Shown in pieces: positions 17,524-26,728 of a stretch of 64,000 nt of DNA. Numbering within the stretch: position 1 is the first letter of the stretch; each line of letters starts with the position of its first letter. The stretch comes from Ralstonia sp. UNC404CL21Col (GTDB lineage: Bacteria; Pseudomonadota; Gammaproteobacteria; Burkholderiales; Burkholderiaceae): NCBI RefSeq assembly GCF_000620465.1, contig NZ_JIBE01000004.1, positions 124,001 through 188,000 of the forward strand, in the 5' to 3' direction. The notes beneath the pieces were generated by a model that did not search any database, was not told the origin of the DNA, and saw only the letters and a program-made list of their open reading frames with translations. Position numbers and translations under genes: made by a program.

Positions 17524-18888
17524 ATGCGGCTGCAATTTCTCGGCGCGACCGACACGGTGACGGGCTCCAAGTACGTGCTTGAGACCGGCGGGCGCCGGGT
17601 CATGGTCGACTGCGGGCTCTTCCAGGGCTACAAGTCGCTGCGTCTGCGCAACTGGGACAAGCTCGCCGTCAACCCGCACCACATCGACGCGGTTGTACTG
17701 ACGCATGCCCATATCGACCACAGCGGCTACCTGCCGCTGCTCGTGCGCAATGGTTTTCATGGCCCGGTCTATTGCACGAAGGGCACCGCCGAACTGTGCA
17801 ACATCCTGCTGCCTGACAGCGCCCGGCTTGCGCAGGAGGATGCGCAGTACGCGAATGCCGAAGGGTTCTCGCGTCATCATCCGGCCTTGCCCCTCTACGA
17901 CGAAAAGGACGCCGCCAGGGCGTTACACCGGCTGCATCCCGTCGCCTATGGCGAGCGGTTTCCCGTTGCTGAGGGCGTGGAAGCCGAGTTCCACCGTGCA
18001 GGGCACATCATCGGTGCGGCCACGGCGACATTGTTCGCGGAGGGCCGTCGCGTCGTTTTTTCCGGCGACCTCGGGCGGCAGATCGACCCCGTCATGCGCC
18101 CACCCGAGCCCATTGCCGAGGCCGATACCCTGCTGGTTGAATCCACCTATGGCGATCGCGTGCATCCGGAAGGCGACCCGCTCGATGCGCTCCAGCAGGT
18201 TGTGCAGCGAACCATCGGGCAGGGCGGCACGCTGCTGATTCCCGCCTTTGCGGTCGGGCGTACGCAGGCGCTTCTGTATTGCCTGTACGTGCTGATTCGC
18301 GAACGTCGGATTCCGCATGTGCCGATCTACCTCGACAGCCCGATGGCCGAACTGGCGACCGAGGTGTTTGCGCGCCATGTCGACGATCTGCATATCGGCG
18401 CCTCCGACTGTCAGGCGGCGTGTGCGTTGGCCGTTCCGGTGCAGAGCCCTGAACAGTCCAGACATCTGGGCAGCGATCGCGCGCCCAAGATCATTCTTGC
18501 GGCAAGCGGCATGGCCACGGGTGGGCGGGTGCTGCATCACCTGAAGAGCTTTGGCGGGGGTAAGCGCAACGCCATCCTGATGTCGGGCTTCCAGGCGGCC
18601 GGCACGCGGGGCGCTGCGCTGCTGGCTGGTCAACGGGCGTTGCGCGTGCACGGACGCGAGGTCGCCATCCGCGCCTCGGTCGAGCAGATCCAGAACCTGT
18701 CCGCCCATGCGGACGCCAATGAACTGATGGCCTGGCTGCGCGGCTTTACGCGACCGCCACGGCAGACCTTCATCGTGCATGGCGAGCCGGCCGCCAGCGA
18801 CGCCTTGCGCCAGCGCATCGAGCACGAACTGCAGTGGCCCGTTCGGATGCCTGAGTATCGCCAGTCCTACGATCTGGAGGCCACATGA
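17524..18888 (+). CDS. Beta-CASP metallo-beta-lactamase-fold RNase
   Basis: A 454-residue protein with the metal-binding H-x-H-x-D-H motif as LTHAHIDHSGYLP near residue 60, a further His in HRAGHIIGAA, Asp in VFSGDLGRQ, and the beta-CASP motifs in DSPMAELATEVF, ILAASGMATGGRV and NLSAHADANEL. This layout fits RNA-processing exo/endonucleases of the YSH1/RNase J-like group. It probably degrades or trims RNA in the cytoplasm. It follows hsp20 by 17 bp and overlaps the next start by four bases. Its target RNAs are unknown. Confidence 0.9.
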   Translation: MRLQFLGATDTVTGSKYVLETGGRRVMVDCGLFQGYKSLRLRNWDKLAVNPHHIDAVVLTHAHIDHSGYLPLLVRNGFHGPVYCTKGTAELCNILLPDSARLAQEDAQYANAEGFSRHHPALPLYDEKDAARALHRLHPVAYGERFPVAEGVEAEFHRAGHIIGAATATLFAEGRRVVFSGDLGRQIDPVMRPPEPIAEADTLLVESTYGDRVHPEGDPLDALQQVVQRTIGQGGTLLIPAFAVGRTQALLYCLYVLIRERRIPHVPIYLDSPMAELATEVFARHVDDLHIGASDCQAACALAVPVQSPEQSRHLGSDRAPKIILAASGMATGGRVLHHLKSFGGGKRNAILMSGFQAAGTRGAALLAGQRALRVHGREVAIRASVEQIQNLSAHADANELMAWLRGFTRPPRQTFIVHGEPAASDALRQRIEHELQWPVRMPEYRQSYDLEAT

Positions 18889-19826
18889 CTGCCCCGGCCG
18901 TCGGCCTGGACCCGCAGCGTGTGCTGATTGCCATGCCGGGCTGCGAGGCCGCCACCATGCGACTCGCCATCCCGCTGAGCGCGGAACTGGGGCATGCCGC
19001 CGTGACGCACTTTCCGGACGGTGAATCGTACGTGCGGCTTTACACGCCCGTGCACGGCGCAGAGGTTGCCATTGTCTGCACGCTCGATCATCCCGACGAA
19101 AAGCTGTTGCCGCTGCTCTGGCTGGCCATTGCCGCACGCCAGGGCGGAGCGCGCCGCGTTGGCCTGATTGCGCCGTACCTGCCGTATATGCGGCAGGACG
19201 TCGTCTTCAACGCAGGCGAGATTCGCGCTGCCGAGCACTTTGCCGCTTTGCTGAATCCGGCGTTCAACTGGCTTGTCACGGTCGACCCGCATCTGCATCG
19301 CCTCGCGCATCTGTCGGATGTCTATCGCATACCCACGGTCGCCGTGCAAGCCGCGCCAGCGATTGCCGCATGGATCCAGACCCATGTACAGGCGCCGTTC
19401 CTGATCGGGCCCGACGATGAAAGCCGCCAGTGGGTCCAGCATGTGGCTGGCATTTGCAAGGCACCATGGGCAGCATTGGCCAAGACGCGGCACAGTGCGT
19501 GGCACGTGGAGATTACTGAAGTGCCGACCATTCCGGCGGGGTATGTACCGGTCCTCGTCGACGACATCATCTCGACCGGCCGCACGATGCTCGCCGCGGC
19601 AGCGTTGTTGCAGCGTGCCGGTCAGCGTCAGCCAATCTGCGTAGGCGTGCATGCCGTGTTTGCCGCCGACGCGTACAGCCGCCTGTGCGCTGCCAGCGCA
19701 GATGTCGTCACGTGCGACACCATTCCGCACCCTTCGAACCAGGTCGCGCTGACAGAGCCGCTGGTCGACGCCGTTTCACGCATGTTTGATCTACCCCTGC
19801 CTTCGAACAAGCCGATGCTTGTTTGA
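18885..19826 (+). CDS. Ribose-phosphate pyrophosphokinase-like protein
   Basis: A 313-residue member of the PRPP-synthetase family. The N-terminal half keeps the pattern PDGESYVRLYTPVHGAEV and the ATP-region APYLPYMRQD. The C-terminal PRPP-binding loop is VLVDDIISTGRTMLAAA near residue 225. Divergence from housekeeping Prs suggests a paralogue with a specialised role, such as PRPP or ribose-phosphate turnover in stress. ATGA overlap with the nuclease gene indicates coupling. It sits with a phosphorylase that could make ribose phosphates from nucleotides. Confidence 0.85.
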   Translation: MTAPAVGLDPQRVLIAMPGCEAATMRLAIPLSAELGHAAVTHFPDGESYVRLYTPVHGAEVAIVCTLDHPDEKLLPLLWLAIAARQGGARRVGLIAPYLPYMRQDVVFNAGEIRAAEHFAALLNPAFNWLVTVDPHLHRLAHLSDVYRIPTVAVQAAPAIAAWIQTHVQAPFLIGPDDESRQWVQHVAGICKAPWAALAKTRHSAWHVEITEVPTIPAGYVPVLVDDIISTGRTMLAAAALLQRAGQRQPICVGVHAVFAADAYSRLCAASADVVTCDTIPHPSNQVALTEPLVDAVSRMFDLPLPSNKPMLV

Positions 19827-19855
19827 CCGGGGCGTTTTCGTATCTGGAGGCCATC

Positions 19856-20134
19856 ATGAAACAGATCCGGTTCCTGCCTGACGAGCCGACCTACTGCGCA
19901 GCGGGGCCGCGTCTGCAATGCCGCGCCTCGGTCGATGGCAACTCCGCAAGCTACGCGATCACGGCTGAAGCGCTCGAAGATCATTTCGGCGCGCGCTCCT
20001 GCCGCTCTGACGATCTGCTCAGCGCATTCCAGGTGCACCGCGGTGACATTGAAGAAGTCGCACGCATGCTGTTCGAGCAAACGGGGTCGAAAGAGATCAC
20101 GCTTCACAGCGGGCACTTCCGCTTTGCCGGCTGA
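19856..20134 (+). CDS. Small DUF1488-like protein
   Basis: A 92-residue cytoplasmic protein starting [18 protein letters not shown]. It has the [25 protein letters not shown] pattern that looks like the DUF1488 family, whose members have no known function. GGAGG lies before ATG 19856. It sits 29 bp after the Prs-like gene and 10 bp before the phosphorylase, so it is part of the operon. It may regulate or stabilise one of the neighbouring enzymes, but nothing in the sequence shows this. Confidence 0.65.
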   Translation: MKQIRFLPDEPTYCAAGPRLQCRASVDGNSASYAITAEALEDHFGARSCRSDDLLSAFQVHRGDIEEVARMLFEQTGSKEITLHSGHFRFAG

Positions 20135-20144
20135 CGTACCTGCC

Positions 20145-21692
20145 ATGAGCACCGTTTCCGTGCCGTCTCTGGACGCACCCCTTGCGCCGCAGGGGTGTCT
20201 CAGGTTCAAGGCGCTTGGCATTGATACGTGGCAGGAGCACGTCATCTACATGCATCCGGACAGCGCTGTTTGCCGGTCGGAGGGTTTTGCCGCGCAGGCC
20301 CGTGTGGAAGTGCAGATCGGGCAGCGATCAGCCATCGCAACGCTGAACCTCGTGGGATCGGGTCTGCTGGAGAAGCATGAGGTGAGCCTGTCTGCCAGCG
20401 CGGTCGATGCGTTGATGGCGCGACCCGGGGATGAAGTCTGTGTCAGGCATGCGCCGTCGCTCGAATCGCTGCGGGCCCTGCGGGCGAAGATCTACGGCGC
20501 GCATCTGGATGCCAAGCAATTGCAGGACATCGTGGCGGACATTTCGCACGAGCGCTATGCCGATGTCCATATCGCAGCCTTCCTGAGTGCGTGCTCATCC
20601 GGCCGAATGACCATCAAGGAGACCATCGACCTCACACAGGCGATGGTCGACGCGGGCGAGCGCCTGCAGTGGGATCGCGCCGTCGTGGCAGACAAGCACT
20701 GCGTGGGCGGGTTGCCCGGCAACCGCACCAGCCCCATCGTGGTGGCCATCTGCGCGGCGGCGGGGCTGCTGCTGCCCAAAACGTCATCACGCGCCATCAC
20801 CTCGCCGGCAGGCACCGCAGACATGATGGAAACGCTCACCCGCGTCAACCTGAGTGCTGCAGAGCTGCGAAGCGTTGTGGGGCAGGTCGGCGCATCGCTC
20901 GCGTGGGGCGGCGCGTTGAGCCTCAGCCCCGCGGACGACGTCTTGATTCGCGTGGAAAGGGCGCTCGATGTCGACAGCGATGCACAGCTTGTGGCGTCCA
21001 TTCTCTCCAAGAAGATCGCGGCCGGGTCCACCCATGTGTTGATCGACGTGCCCGTCGGCCCAACGGCCAAAGTCCGCAGTGTCGAAGACCTCGAACGCCT
21101 GGAGATGTTGCTCAAGCGAGTGGCCCAGGCGTTTGATGTGCAGGTGTTGATGGTGCGCACGGATGGCGCTCAACCGGTTGGCCGCGGAATCGGCCCTGCG
21201 CTGGAAGCAAGAGACGTCCTGGCGGTGCTGCAGCGCTCTCCGACTGCGCCATTCGACTTGCGGGAACGGTCTTTATTGCTTGCCGGCGCGTTGCTGGAAT
21301 TCTGCGGCGCAGGCATTGCCGGAACGGGGCTCGACATGGCAACCGGCCTGCTCGACAGCGGCGCTGCATGGCGCAAGTTCGAAGCGATCTGCGAGGCGCA
21401 GGGCGGCTTGCGCATCCCCGGAGAAGCCGTGTTCCGCCGCGACGTGGTTGCCGAACAAAATGGCATCGTCACCAACATCGACAACCGCCACCTGGCCCGC
21501 ATCGCAAAGCTTGCGGGCGCACCGATGCGTCAAGTCGCGGGCGTGCAGATGCATGTGCGGCTGCGGGATCAGGTGAGTGTGGGGCAGCCGCTATTCACGA
21601 TTCATGCGCAGGCCTCGGGCGAGCTGGAGTATTCGTCGGCATATGCCTTGGCGCATGCTGCCGTGGATTTGTCTCCGATGGGAATCAGTTGA
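20145..21692 (+). CDS. Thymidine/AMP phosphorylase (long archaeal-type form)
   Basis: A 515-residue nucleoside phosphorylase of the long form, with about 90 extra N-terminal residues compared with E. coli DeoA. The phosphate and substrate regions are visible as [18 protein letters not shown] and [17 protein letters not shown] (residues about 185-235). Archaeal members release bases from NMPs to give ribose 1,5-bisphosphate, while bacterial members are annotated as putative thymidine phosphorylases. Presence with a nuclease and a PRPP-synthetase-like protein supports nucleotide salvage from RNA. The true substrate is uncertain. Confidence 0.85.
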   Translation: MSTVSVPSLDAPLAPQGCLRFKALGIDTWQEHVIYMHPDSAVCRSEGFAAQARVEVQIGQRSAIATLNLVGSGLLEKHEVSLSASAVDALMARPGDEVCVRHAPSLESLRALRAKIYGAHLDAKQLQDIVADISHERYADVHIAAFLSACSSGRMTIKETIDLTQAMVDAGERLQWDRAVVADKHCVGGLPGNRTSPIVVAICAAAGLLLPKTSSRAITSPAGTADMMETLTRVNLSAAELRSVVGQVGASLAWGGALSLSPADDVLIRVERALDVDSDAQLVASILSKKIAAGSTHVLIDVPVGPTAKVRSVEDLERLEMLLKRVAQAFDVQVLMVRTDGAQPVGRGIGPALEARDVLAVLQRSPTAPFDLRERSLLLAGALLEFCGAGIAGTGLDMATGLLDSGAAWRKFEAICEAQGGLRIPGEAVFRRDVVAEQNGIVTNIDNRHLARIAKLAGAPMRQVAGVQMHVRLRDQVSVGQPLFTIHAQASGELEYSSAYALAHAAVDLSPMGIS

Positions 21693-21759
21693 TCTTGATT
21701 GCACACCGTTGGTGGTTCGGCGCCGTCAAATGCAAGGCACATTGCGTTACAATCCGCGC

Positions 21760-22230
21760 ATGCCACGTGCGACTGCAAGCCTCTCGCTTCGGGCAATGCT
21801 GTTATTGACCATCGTGTTGATGCAGCTGCTCAGCCCGCTTCTGCACGGCCATCTCGGAACACCGAAACAATTTGGCCTGCACGTGCACACCGCACTTCCT
21901 GCTGCGGTTGATTCTCATTTCTCGTCCATCTCGTTTGCCCATCGGCCTTCCGCTGAAACGTCGGCCACGACCGATCTGCATGACTGGGCATTGACGAGTC
22001 AGGAACCCTTCGAAGTGGATGTCGAGCCCGCCATGGGCCCAGCGGAACTCGCCGCCTTTCTTTGGGCAGCGGCGGCGGCTGGCGTTTCCGCGCTGACGTT
22101 CCTCCTCCTTGCGGCGCTTGCTCGCGCCGCTGCATTGCGTCCCGCCTATCGGCCAACGCCCGTTCGAGCGCGCTGGCGGGATCGCATCAACCGGCCACCT
22201 CCGTCCCAAGCACCTCCGCTGCAGTCCTGA
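21760..22230 (+). CDS. Small membrane-associated protein upstream of the RND efflux genes
   Basis: A 156-residue protein. It has a hydrophobic N-terminus (MLLLTIVLMQLLSPLLHGHL), a His-containing loop HGHLGTPKQFGLHVH, a second hydrophobic segment near residue 110 and a Pro/Arg-rich tail. This size and layout recall CzcI-type accessory proteins found ahead of metal efflux operons, but I cannot match it to a family. ATG 21760 lies just after TACAAT, a -10-like element, which would allow a very short or absent leader. An earlier in-frame ATG at 21730 is possible. Confidence 0.6.
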   Translation: MPRATASLSLRAMLLLTIVLMQLLSPLLHGHLGTPKQFGLHVHTALPAAVDSHFSSISFAHRPSAETSATTDLHDWALTSQEPFEVDVEPAMGPAELAAFLWAAAAAGVSALTFLLLAALARAAALRPAYRPTPVRARWRDRINRPPPSQAPPLQS

Positions 22231-22529
22231 TCCGTACCCGGTTGACGGCCGGCGTGCGCGTGGCTCCGCAGCTTGTTGACTTGCAACAAGCCCTTCGTGT
22301 CTGCATTGGCGATGATGAATGTGTCAAAAGCGCTGTCTTTTGCTGCATTGCGCCCGCCTAACGCTACGCGGCGATAGCCACACCGCTTTCCACTGGCCAT
22401 CCACTGCAAGCGTTTGTCGCTCGCGTCGCATGCAGACGCTGAGCGACGGTTGATCTTTAGGTTGCTCCGCGTACGCGTGGCAACCAGGGGTGGCGCCCGC
22501 AGCGCTGCCTCCGAGGATTGGAGTCAGGC
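22231..22529. other. Intergenic region ahead of the RND operon, with one dyad
   Basis: About 300 bp with no convincing gene. It holds one perfect 8-bp inverted repeat, GCTTGTTG (22271-22278) and CAACAAGC (22284-22291), with a five-base loop. There is no U-tract after it, so it may be an operator or an mRNA hairpin rather than a terminator. GGAG at 22520-22523 is the ribosome binding site of the adaptor gene. No other structure was seen. Confidence 0.5.
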
Positions 22530-23615
22530 ATGTCTTTCAAACGAATCTTCACCGCCAGTGCGTGTGTCGCGCTGATCGTGTGCCCGCTCGGGCAGGCCGT
22601 TGCCCAAGCAGGTGCCCAGGCGGTGCCGCTGTCTGCGGAGCAGGCGCGCTCGCTTGGCGTGCGCTTCAGCCCGGTCGGCAGTGCTTCCGGGCTGGAGGTG
22701 GGTACGCACGCGCGCGTCGTCTTCAAGCCGGATGCGCAATATGTGGTGGCGGCGCCGTACGGGGGCATGGTGCCCCGGGTGTTGGTGTCGGTCGGGCAAA
22801 CCGTTCGCACGGGCCAGCCGCTGGCGGGTTTTGTGAGTCCGCAACTCTTCGAAACGAGCCGCGCACTTACGGAAGCCAATTCGCAGGCGCGGCTCGCACA
22901 GCAGTCGCTTGCGCGCGACAAGGCCCTCTACGACGACGGCATCATCGCGGCAAGCCGCTGGCAGGCAACGCAGGCGCGGGCTGCTGAGGCCGGCGCCATG
23001 GTCAAGGCGCGCAGGGCGGAATTGGCTTCCGCAGGCATCGCATTCAGCGGTGCGGGCGGTGAGGCGCAACTGGTTGCGAGCCGTGGCGGTGTCGTGTCCG
23101 AAGTGAACGCCGTTCCGGGCGCGCGAGTGGAAGCGGCGGCACCGCTTTTCAGGATCGTCGATCCGGCTGCCCTTGAACTGGACTTGCTCGTCGGACGCGA
23201 TATACCGGTGCCGGCCCCAGGCGATCGCGTGGAGGTCGCGCAACGCGGCGCGGGCGGCACCGTCATTGGCGTCGCGCCTTCCGGTGATGGCACAGCGGGC
23301 GTGCGGGTACGCGCATCGCTGGAGCGACGTGGCGATCTGCGTGCCGGAGAGAGTGTCAACGTCACGCTCAAGCTCAGGGGCCAGGCCAGCGCGAACGCTC
23401 CCGGGCTGCTGCGCGTGCCTGTGGCCGCGCTGGTCTATGTGCGCGGCGTGCCGGGTGTGTTCGTCGCGACCGATAAGGGCTTCCGCTTCCAGGACGTCGC
23501 CGTCGCCAGTACGGACGACGCCATCGCCGTCGTTCGTGCCAACCTCCCTGCCGGTGCGCGCGTAGCGGGGGCAGGTGTCGGCGCCCTCAAGGGCTTGCTC
23601 GCGGGAGAGCAGTGA
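22530..23615 (+). CDS. RND efflux periplasmic adaptor (CzcB-like)
   Basis: A 361-residue membrane-fusion protein. A signal sequence ends near ...GQAVAQA (about residue 25). The biotinyl/lipoyl halves are seen in AAPYGGMVPRVLVSVGQTV and VASRGGVVSEVNAVPGARV, separated by a coiled-coil hairpin (about residues 105-165). It should link the inner-membrane pump to the outer-membrane channel. ATG 22530 follows GGAG. It lacks the His-rich N-terminal extension found in some CzcB proteins. Its stop overlaps the pump start (TGATG). Confidence 0.9.
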   Translation: MSFKRIFTASACVALIVCPLGQAVAQAGAQAVPLSAEQARSLGVRFSPVGSASGLEVGTHARVVFKPDAQYVVAAPYGGMVPRVLVSVGQTVRTGQPLAGFVSPQLFETSRALTEANSQARLAQQSLARDKALYDDGIIAASRWQATQARAAEAGAMVKARRAELASAGIAFSGAGGEAQLVASRGGVVSEVNAVPGARVEAAAPLFRIVDPAALELDLLVGRDIPVPAPGDRVEVAQRGAGGTVIGVAPSGDGTAGVRVRASLERRGDLRAGESVNVTLKLRGQASANAPGLLRVPVAALVYVRGVPGVFVATDKGFRFQDVAVASTDDAIAVVRANLPAGARVAGAGVGALKGLLAGEQ

Positions 23616-26600
23616 TGTTGCCCCGCCTGATTGAGTTTTCGTTGCGCCAGCGCGTGCTGGTGCTGATCGCGGCTGGCGTGCTGGCAGTGGCCTGCGTCTG
23701 GGCGTATCTGAACCTGCCGATCGACGCGTTTCCCGATATCTCGCCGACGCAGGTCAAGGTCGTGCTGAAGGCGCCGGGCATGACCCCCGAGGAGGTTGAG
23801 CAGCGGGTCTCGACGCCGATCGAGCAGGAGCTGCTCGGCCTGCCGCACAAGACAATCGTGCGCTCGGTGTCCAAATACGGCATCAGCGATGTGACGGTCG
23901 ATTTTGAAGAGGGGGTGGACGTTTACTGGGCACGCCAGCAGGTGTCGGAACGCCTGGCCGGCCTGGCGCGCGATCTGCCGTCGACTGCCGTGGGCGGCCT
24001 GGCGCCCATCACCACTCCGCTGGGCGAGATGTTCATGTTCACGGTGGAGGGCGATGGCTATTCGCTGGCCGAACGGCGCCGTGTGCTGGACTGGGTGATC
24101 CGGCCGGCGCTGCGCACCGTCGCGGGCGTGGCCGACGTTAACGCGCTCGGCGGCGAGGTGCGCAGCTATGAGGTGACACCCGACCCGGCCCGGCTGCGCG
24201 CACGCGGCGTCACGCTCGAACAATTGCGTCAGGCGCTGGACGCCAACAATCGCAACGACGGAGCAGGGCGGCTGGACCGCGGAGACGAACATTGGGTCGT
24301 GCGCGTAGAAGGTGGAGTGCGCGGGCTCGATGATCTACGCGCGATTGTCGTGGTGCCGGCACAGAGCCTGTCTTCCCCCCCAGCAGTTACGGTGGGCGAT
24401 GTTGCGACCGTGCGACTGGGCGAAGCCACCCGCAACGGCGCCGTCAGCAAAGACGGCAATGGCGAGGCGGTTGAAGGGCTGGTGCTGGGCCTGCGCGGCA
24501 GCGATGCGCGCAAGCTCGTGGAGGCGGTGCAGGAGCGGCTGGACACGTTAGGGCCCCAGTTGCCGAAAGGCATGTCGACCCACGTGTTCTACAACCGCGG
24601 CGAGCTGGTCACCCGTGCGGCGAATACCGTGGTCCGCGCGTTGATTGAAGCCAGCGTGCTGGTCGTCATCACGCTGTACCTGTTCCTGGGTGGCGTGCGG
24701 GCGGCGCTGGTCGTGGCGGCCACGCTGCCGCTGTCGATGCTGGCAACGTTCCTGCTGATGCGCTATGTGGGCCTGACGGCCAACCTGATGAGCCTCGGTG
24801 GCCTGGCCATTGCGCTGGGCATGCTTGTGGACGCCGCTGTCGTCGTGGTCGAGAACATCGAGACGGCCATGGCGCGTGCGCAAGACCACAAGACAGATCC
24901 GGCGTTGCGCGGCGCGGTCATCCGCCATGCAGTGGCCACGGTAGCGGTACCGATGCTGTCGGGCGTGTCGATCATTGCCATCGTGTTTCTGCCGCTACTG
25001 TCGTTGCAGGGCCTGGAAGGCAAACTCTTCGGCCCGGTGGCGCTGACCATCGTGCTGGCGCTGGCCTCGTCCGTGGTGATTGCGTTTACGGTGGTTCCCG
25101 CGCTTGCTTCGTTGCTCTTGCTGGCGCATGCAGACGAGCCGCCCTGGCTGATGCGCAAGGTCGCGAGCGGCTTTGCGCGACTGCAGGCATGGACGACAAC
25201 GCATCGCCGCGCGGTGTTCAGTCTGGCCGGGGTGGCGCTCGCGCTGGCCGTGGTGCTGTACATGTCGGTCGGCAAGACGTTCATGCCGACGATGGATGAG
25301 GGCGATCTGATCGTCCAATTGCAGAAAGCGCCGTCCGTTTCCCTCGCGGCGTCGCTCGACATCGACCAACGTGTGCAGCAGGCGCTCCTCAAGGAGGTGC
25401 CGGAAATCCGGTCGATCGTCGCGCGTTCGGGCTCGGATGATCTTGGCCTGGACCCGATGGGCCTGAATGAAACCGATACGTTCCTGGTACTCAAGCCCAA
25501 GGACCAGTGGCGCGGCAGCAAGGAAGACATCGCGATGGCGATCCGGCGTGTGATGGAGCGGTTTCCCGGCGTCATCTACGGCTTCACGCAGCCCATTGAG
25601 ATGCGTGTCTCGGAGATGCTGACCGGCACACGAGGCGACGTTGCCATCAAGCTGTTTGGCAGCGACCTTGCCGCCATTGACGCAGCTGCGCAGGCCATCG
25701 CGGCGAAGGTCCGCACCATTCCGGGCGCGGCGGAGGTGATTGCGCCCAGCAACAGCGGCGTGCAGTACCTCAAGGTATCGCTGGACCGCGCTGCAGTGGG
25801 CCAGGCCGGCTTCTCCGGCGATGCCCTGCAGGCACAACTGCGCGCGCTGATCGAGGGTGACCGGATTGGCGTGGTGCCTGAGGGCATCGTCCGCACGCCG
25901 CTGATCTTGCGTGGTGGAGCCGGCTTGCGACAGGCCCCCGAGAACCTGACCAGCCTTCTGGTAACGGCGCCCGACGGCAAGGTATGGCCGCTCACGTCCC
26001 TCGCGCGCATCGAACGCGTGGACGGCCCCGTGCGCATCAACCACGAAGACGGCGCCCGGTTTGCCGTAATCCAGGCCAATGTCGACGGTCGGGACCTCGC
26101 AGGTTTCGTGCAGGAAGCCCAGGCAGCGGTCGGTGGCATTGGCACCTTGCCGAAAGGGCTGCGCGTGGTGTGGGGCGGTCAGTTCGAGAACCAGCAACGC
26201 GCCGCGGCGCGCCTTGCGCTGGTGGTTCCCCTGGCCCTGGGCGCGATCTTCCTATTGTTGATGCTGACGTTCCGCTCGGTGCGGCAGGCCGTGCTCGTGG
26301 TCGCCAACATTCCGTTCGCGCTCGTGGGCGGCATTGCGGCGCTCCGGATATCGGGCGAGTACCTCTCGGTGCCGGCATCCGTCGGCTTCATCGCGTTGCT
26401 CGGGATCGCCGTGCTCAACGGCGTGGTGCTGGTGTCGCACTTCAACACGCTGCTGGAGTCTGGCATTGGCATGGCGCAAGCCGTGCGCAACGGCGTACGA
26501 GACCGCCTGCGGCCTGTCCTGATGACGGCCTGCATCACGGCGCTGGGGATGATTCCGCTGCTGCTGGCCAGCGGGCCGGGGTCAGAAATTCAGCGGCCGC

Positions 26601-26728
26601 TGGCGATTGTCGTATCGGGCGGACTCATCTCTTCGACCGCGCTGACGCTGCTTCTTCTGCCCCTGCTGTTTGAACGTTTTGGGTTGCCTCGGCCGCGTGC
26701 GGCCGCCGGGCAGGGAGATTCACAATGA
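23615..26728 (+). CDS. Heavy-metal efflux RND pump (CzcA family)
   Basis: A 1037-residue RND pump with twelve expected membrane segments and two large periplasmic loops, starting MLPRLIEFSLRQRVLVLIA. The proton-relay helix four reads LGMLVDAAVVVVEN near residue 400. The Asp and Glu that match CzcA Asp408 and Glu415 are present, but the position of CzcA Asp402 holds Ala. This is nearer to the CusA/other HME pattern than to Zn/Co/Cd CzcA, so the metal is uncertain. Overlaps with both neighbours show a single coupled operon. Confidence 0.92.
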   Translation: MLPRLIEFSLRQRVLVLIAAGVLAVACVWAYLNLPIDAFPDISPTQVKVVLKAPGMTPEEVEQRVSTPIEQELLGLPHKTIVRSVSKYGISDVTVDFEEGVDVYWARQQVSERLAGLARDLPSTAVGGLAPITTPLGEMFMFTVEGDGYSLAERRRVLDWVIRPALRTVAGVADVNALGGEVRSYEVTPDPARLRARGVTLEQLRQALDANNRNDGAGRLDRGDEHWVVRVEGGVRGLDDLRAIVVVPAQSLSSPPAVTVGDVATVRLGEATRNGAVSKDGNGEAVEGLVLGLRGSDARKLVEAVQERLDTLGPQLPKGMSTHVFYNRGELVTRAANTVVRALIEASVLVVITLYLFLGGVRAALVVAATLPLSMLATFLLMRYVGLTANLMSLGGLAIALGMLVDAAVVVVENIETAMARAQDHKTDPALRGAVIRHAVATVAVPMLSGVSIIAIVFLPLLSLQGLEGKLFGPVALTIVLALASSVVIAFTVVPALASLLLLAHADEPPWLMRKVASGFARLQAWTTTHRRAVFSLAGVALALAVVLYMSVGKTFMPTMDEGDLIVQLQKAPSVSLAASLDIDQRVQQALLKEVPEIRSIVARSGSDDLGLDPMGLNETDTFLVLKPKDQWRGSKEDIAMAIRRVMERFPGVIYGFTQPIEMRVSEMLTGTRGDVAIKLFGSDLAAIDAAAQAIAAKVRTIPGAAEVIAPSNSGVQYLKVSLDRAAVGQAGFSGDALQAQLRALIEGDRIGVVPEGIVRTPLILRGGAGLRQAPENLTSLLVTAPDGKVWPLTSLARIERVDGPVRINHEDGARFAVIQANVDGRDLAGFVQEAQAAVGGIGTLPKGLRVVWGGQFENQQRAAARLALVVPLALGAIFLLLMLTFRSVRQAVLVVANIPFALVGGIAALRISGEYLSVPASVGFIALLGIAVLNGVVLVSHFNTLLESGIGMAQAVRNGVRDRLRPVLMTACITALGMIPLLLASGPGSEIQRPLAIVVSGGLISSTALTLLLLPLLFERFGLPRPRAAAGQGDSQ

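Noticed and set aside
22271-22291. 8-bp inverted repeat considered as a terminator
   Set aside because: No U-tract follows and the stem is AT/GC mixed with a five-base loop; left as an unexplained dyad within the intergenic entry.
24995-26197. 400-residue minus-strand frame within the RND pump gene
   Set aside because: Antisense shadow; the pump is supported by length, motifs and overlaps with its neighbours.
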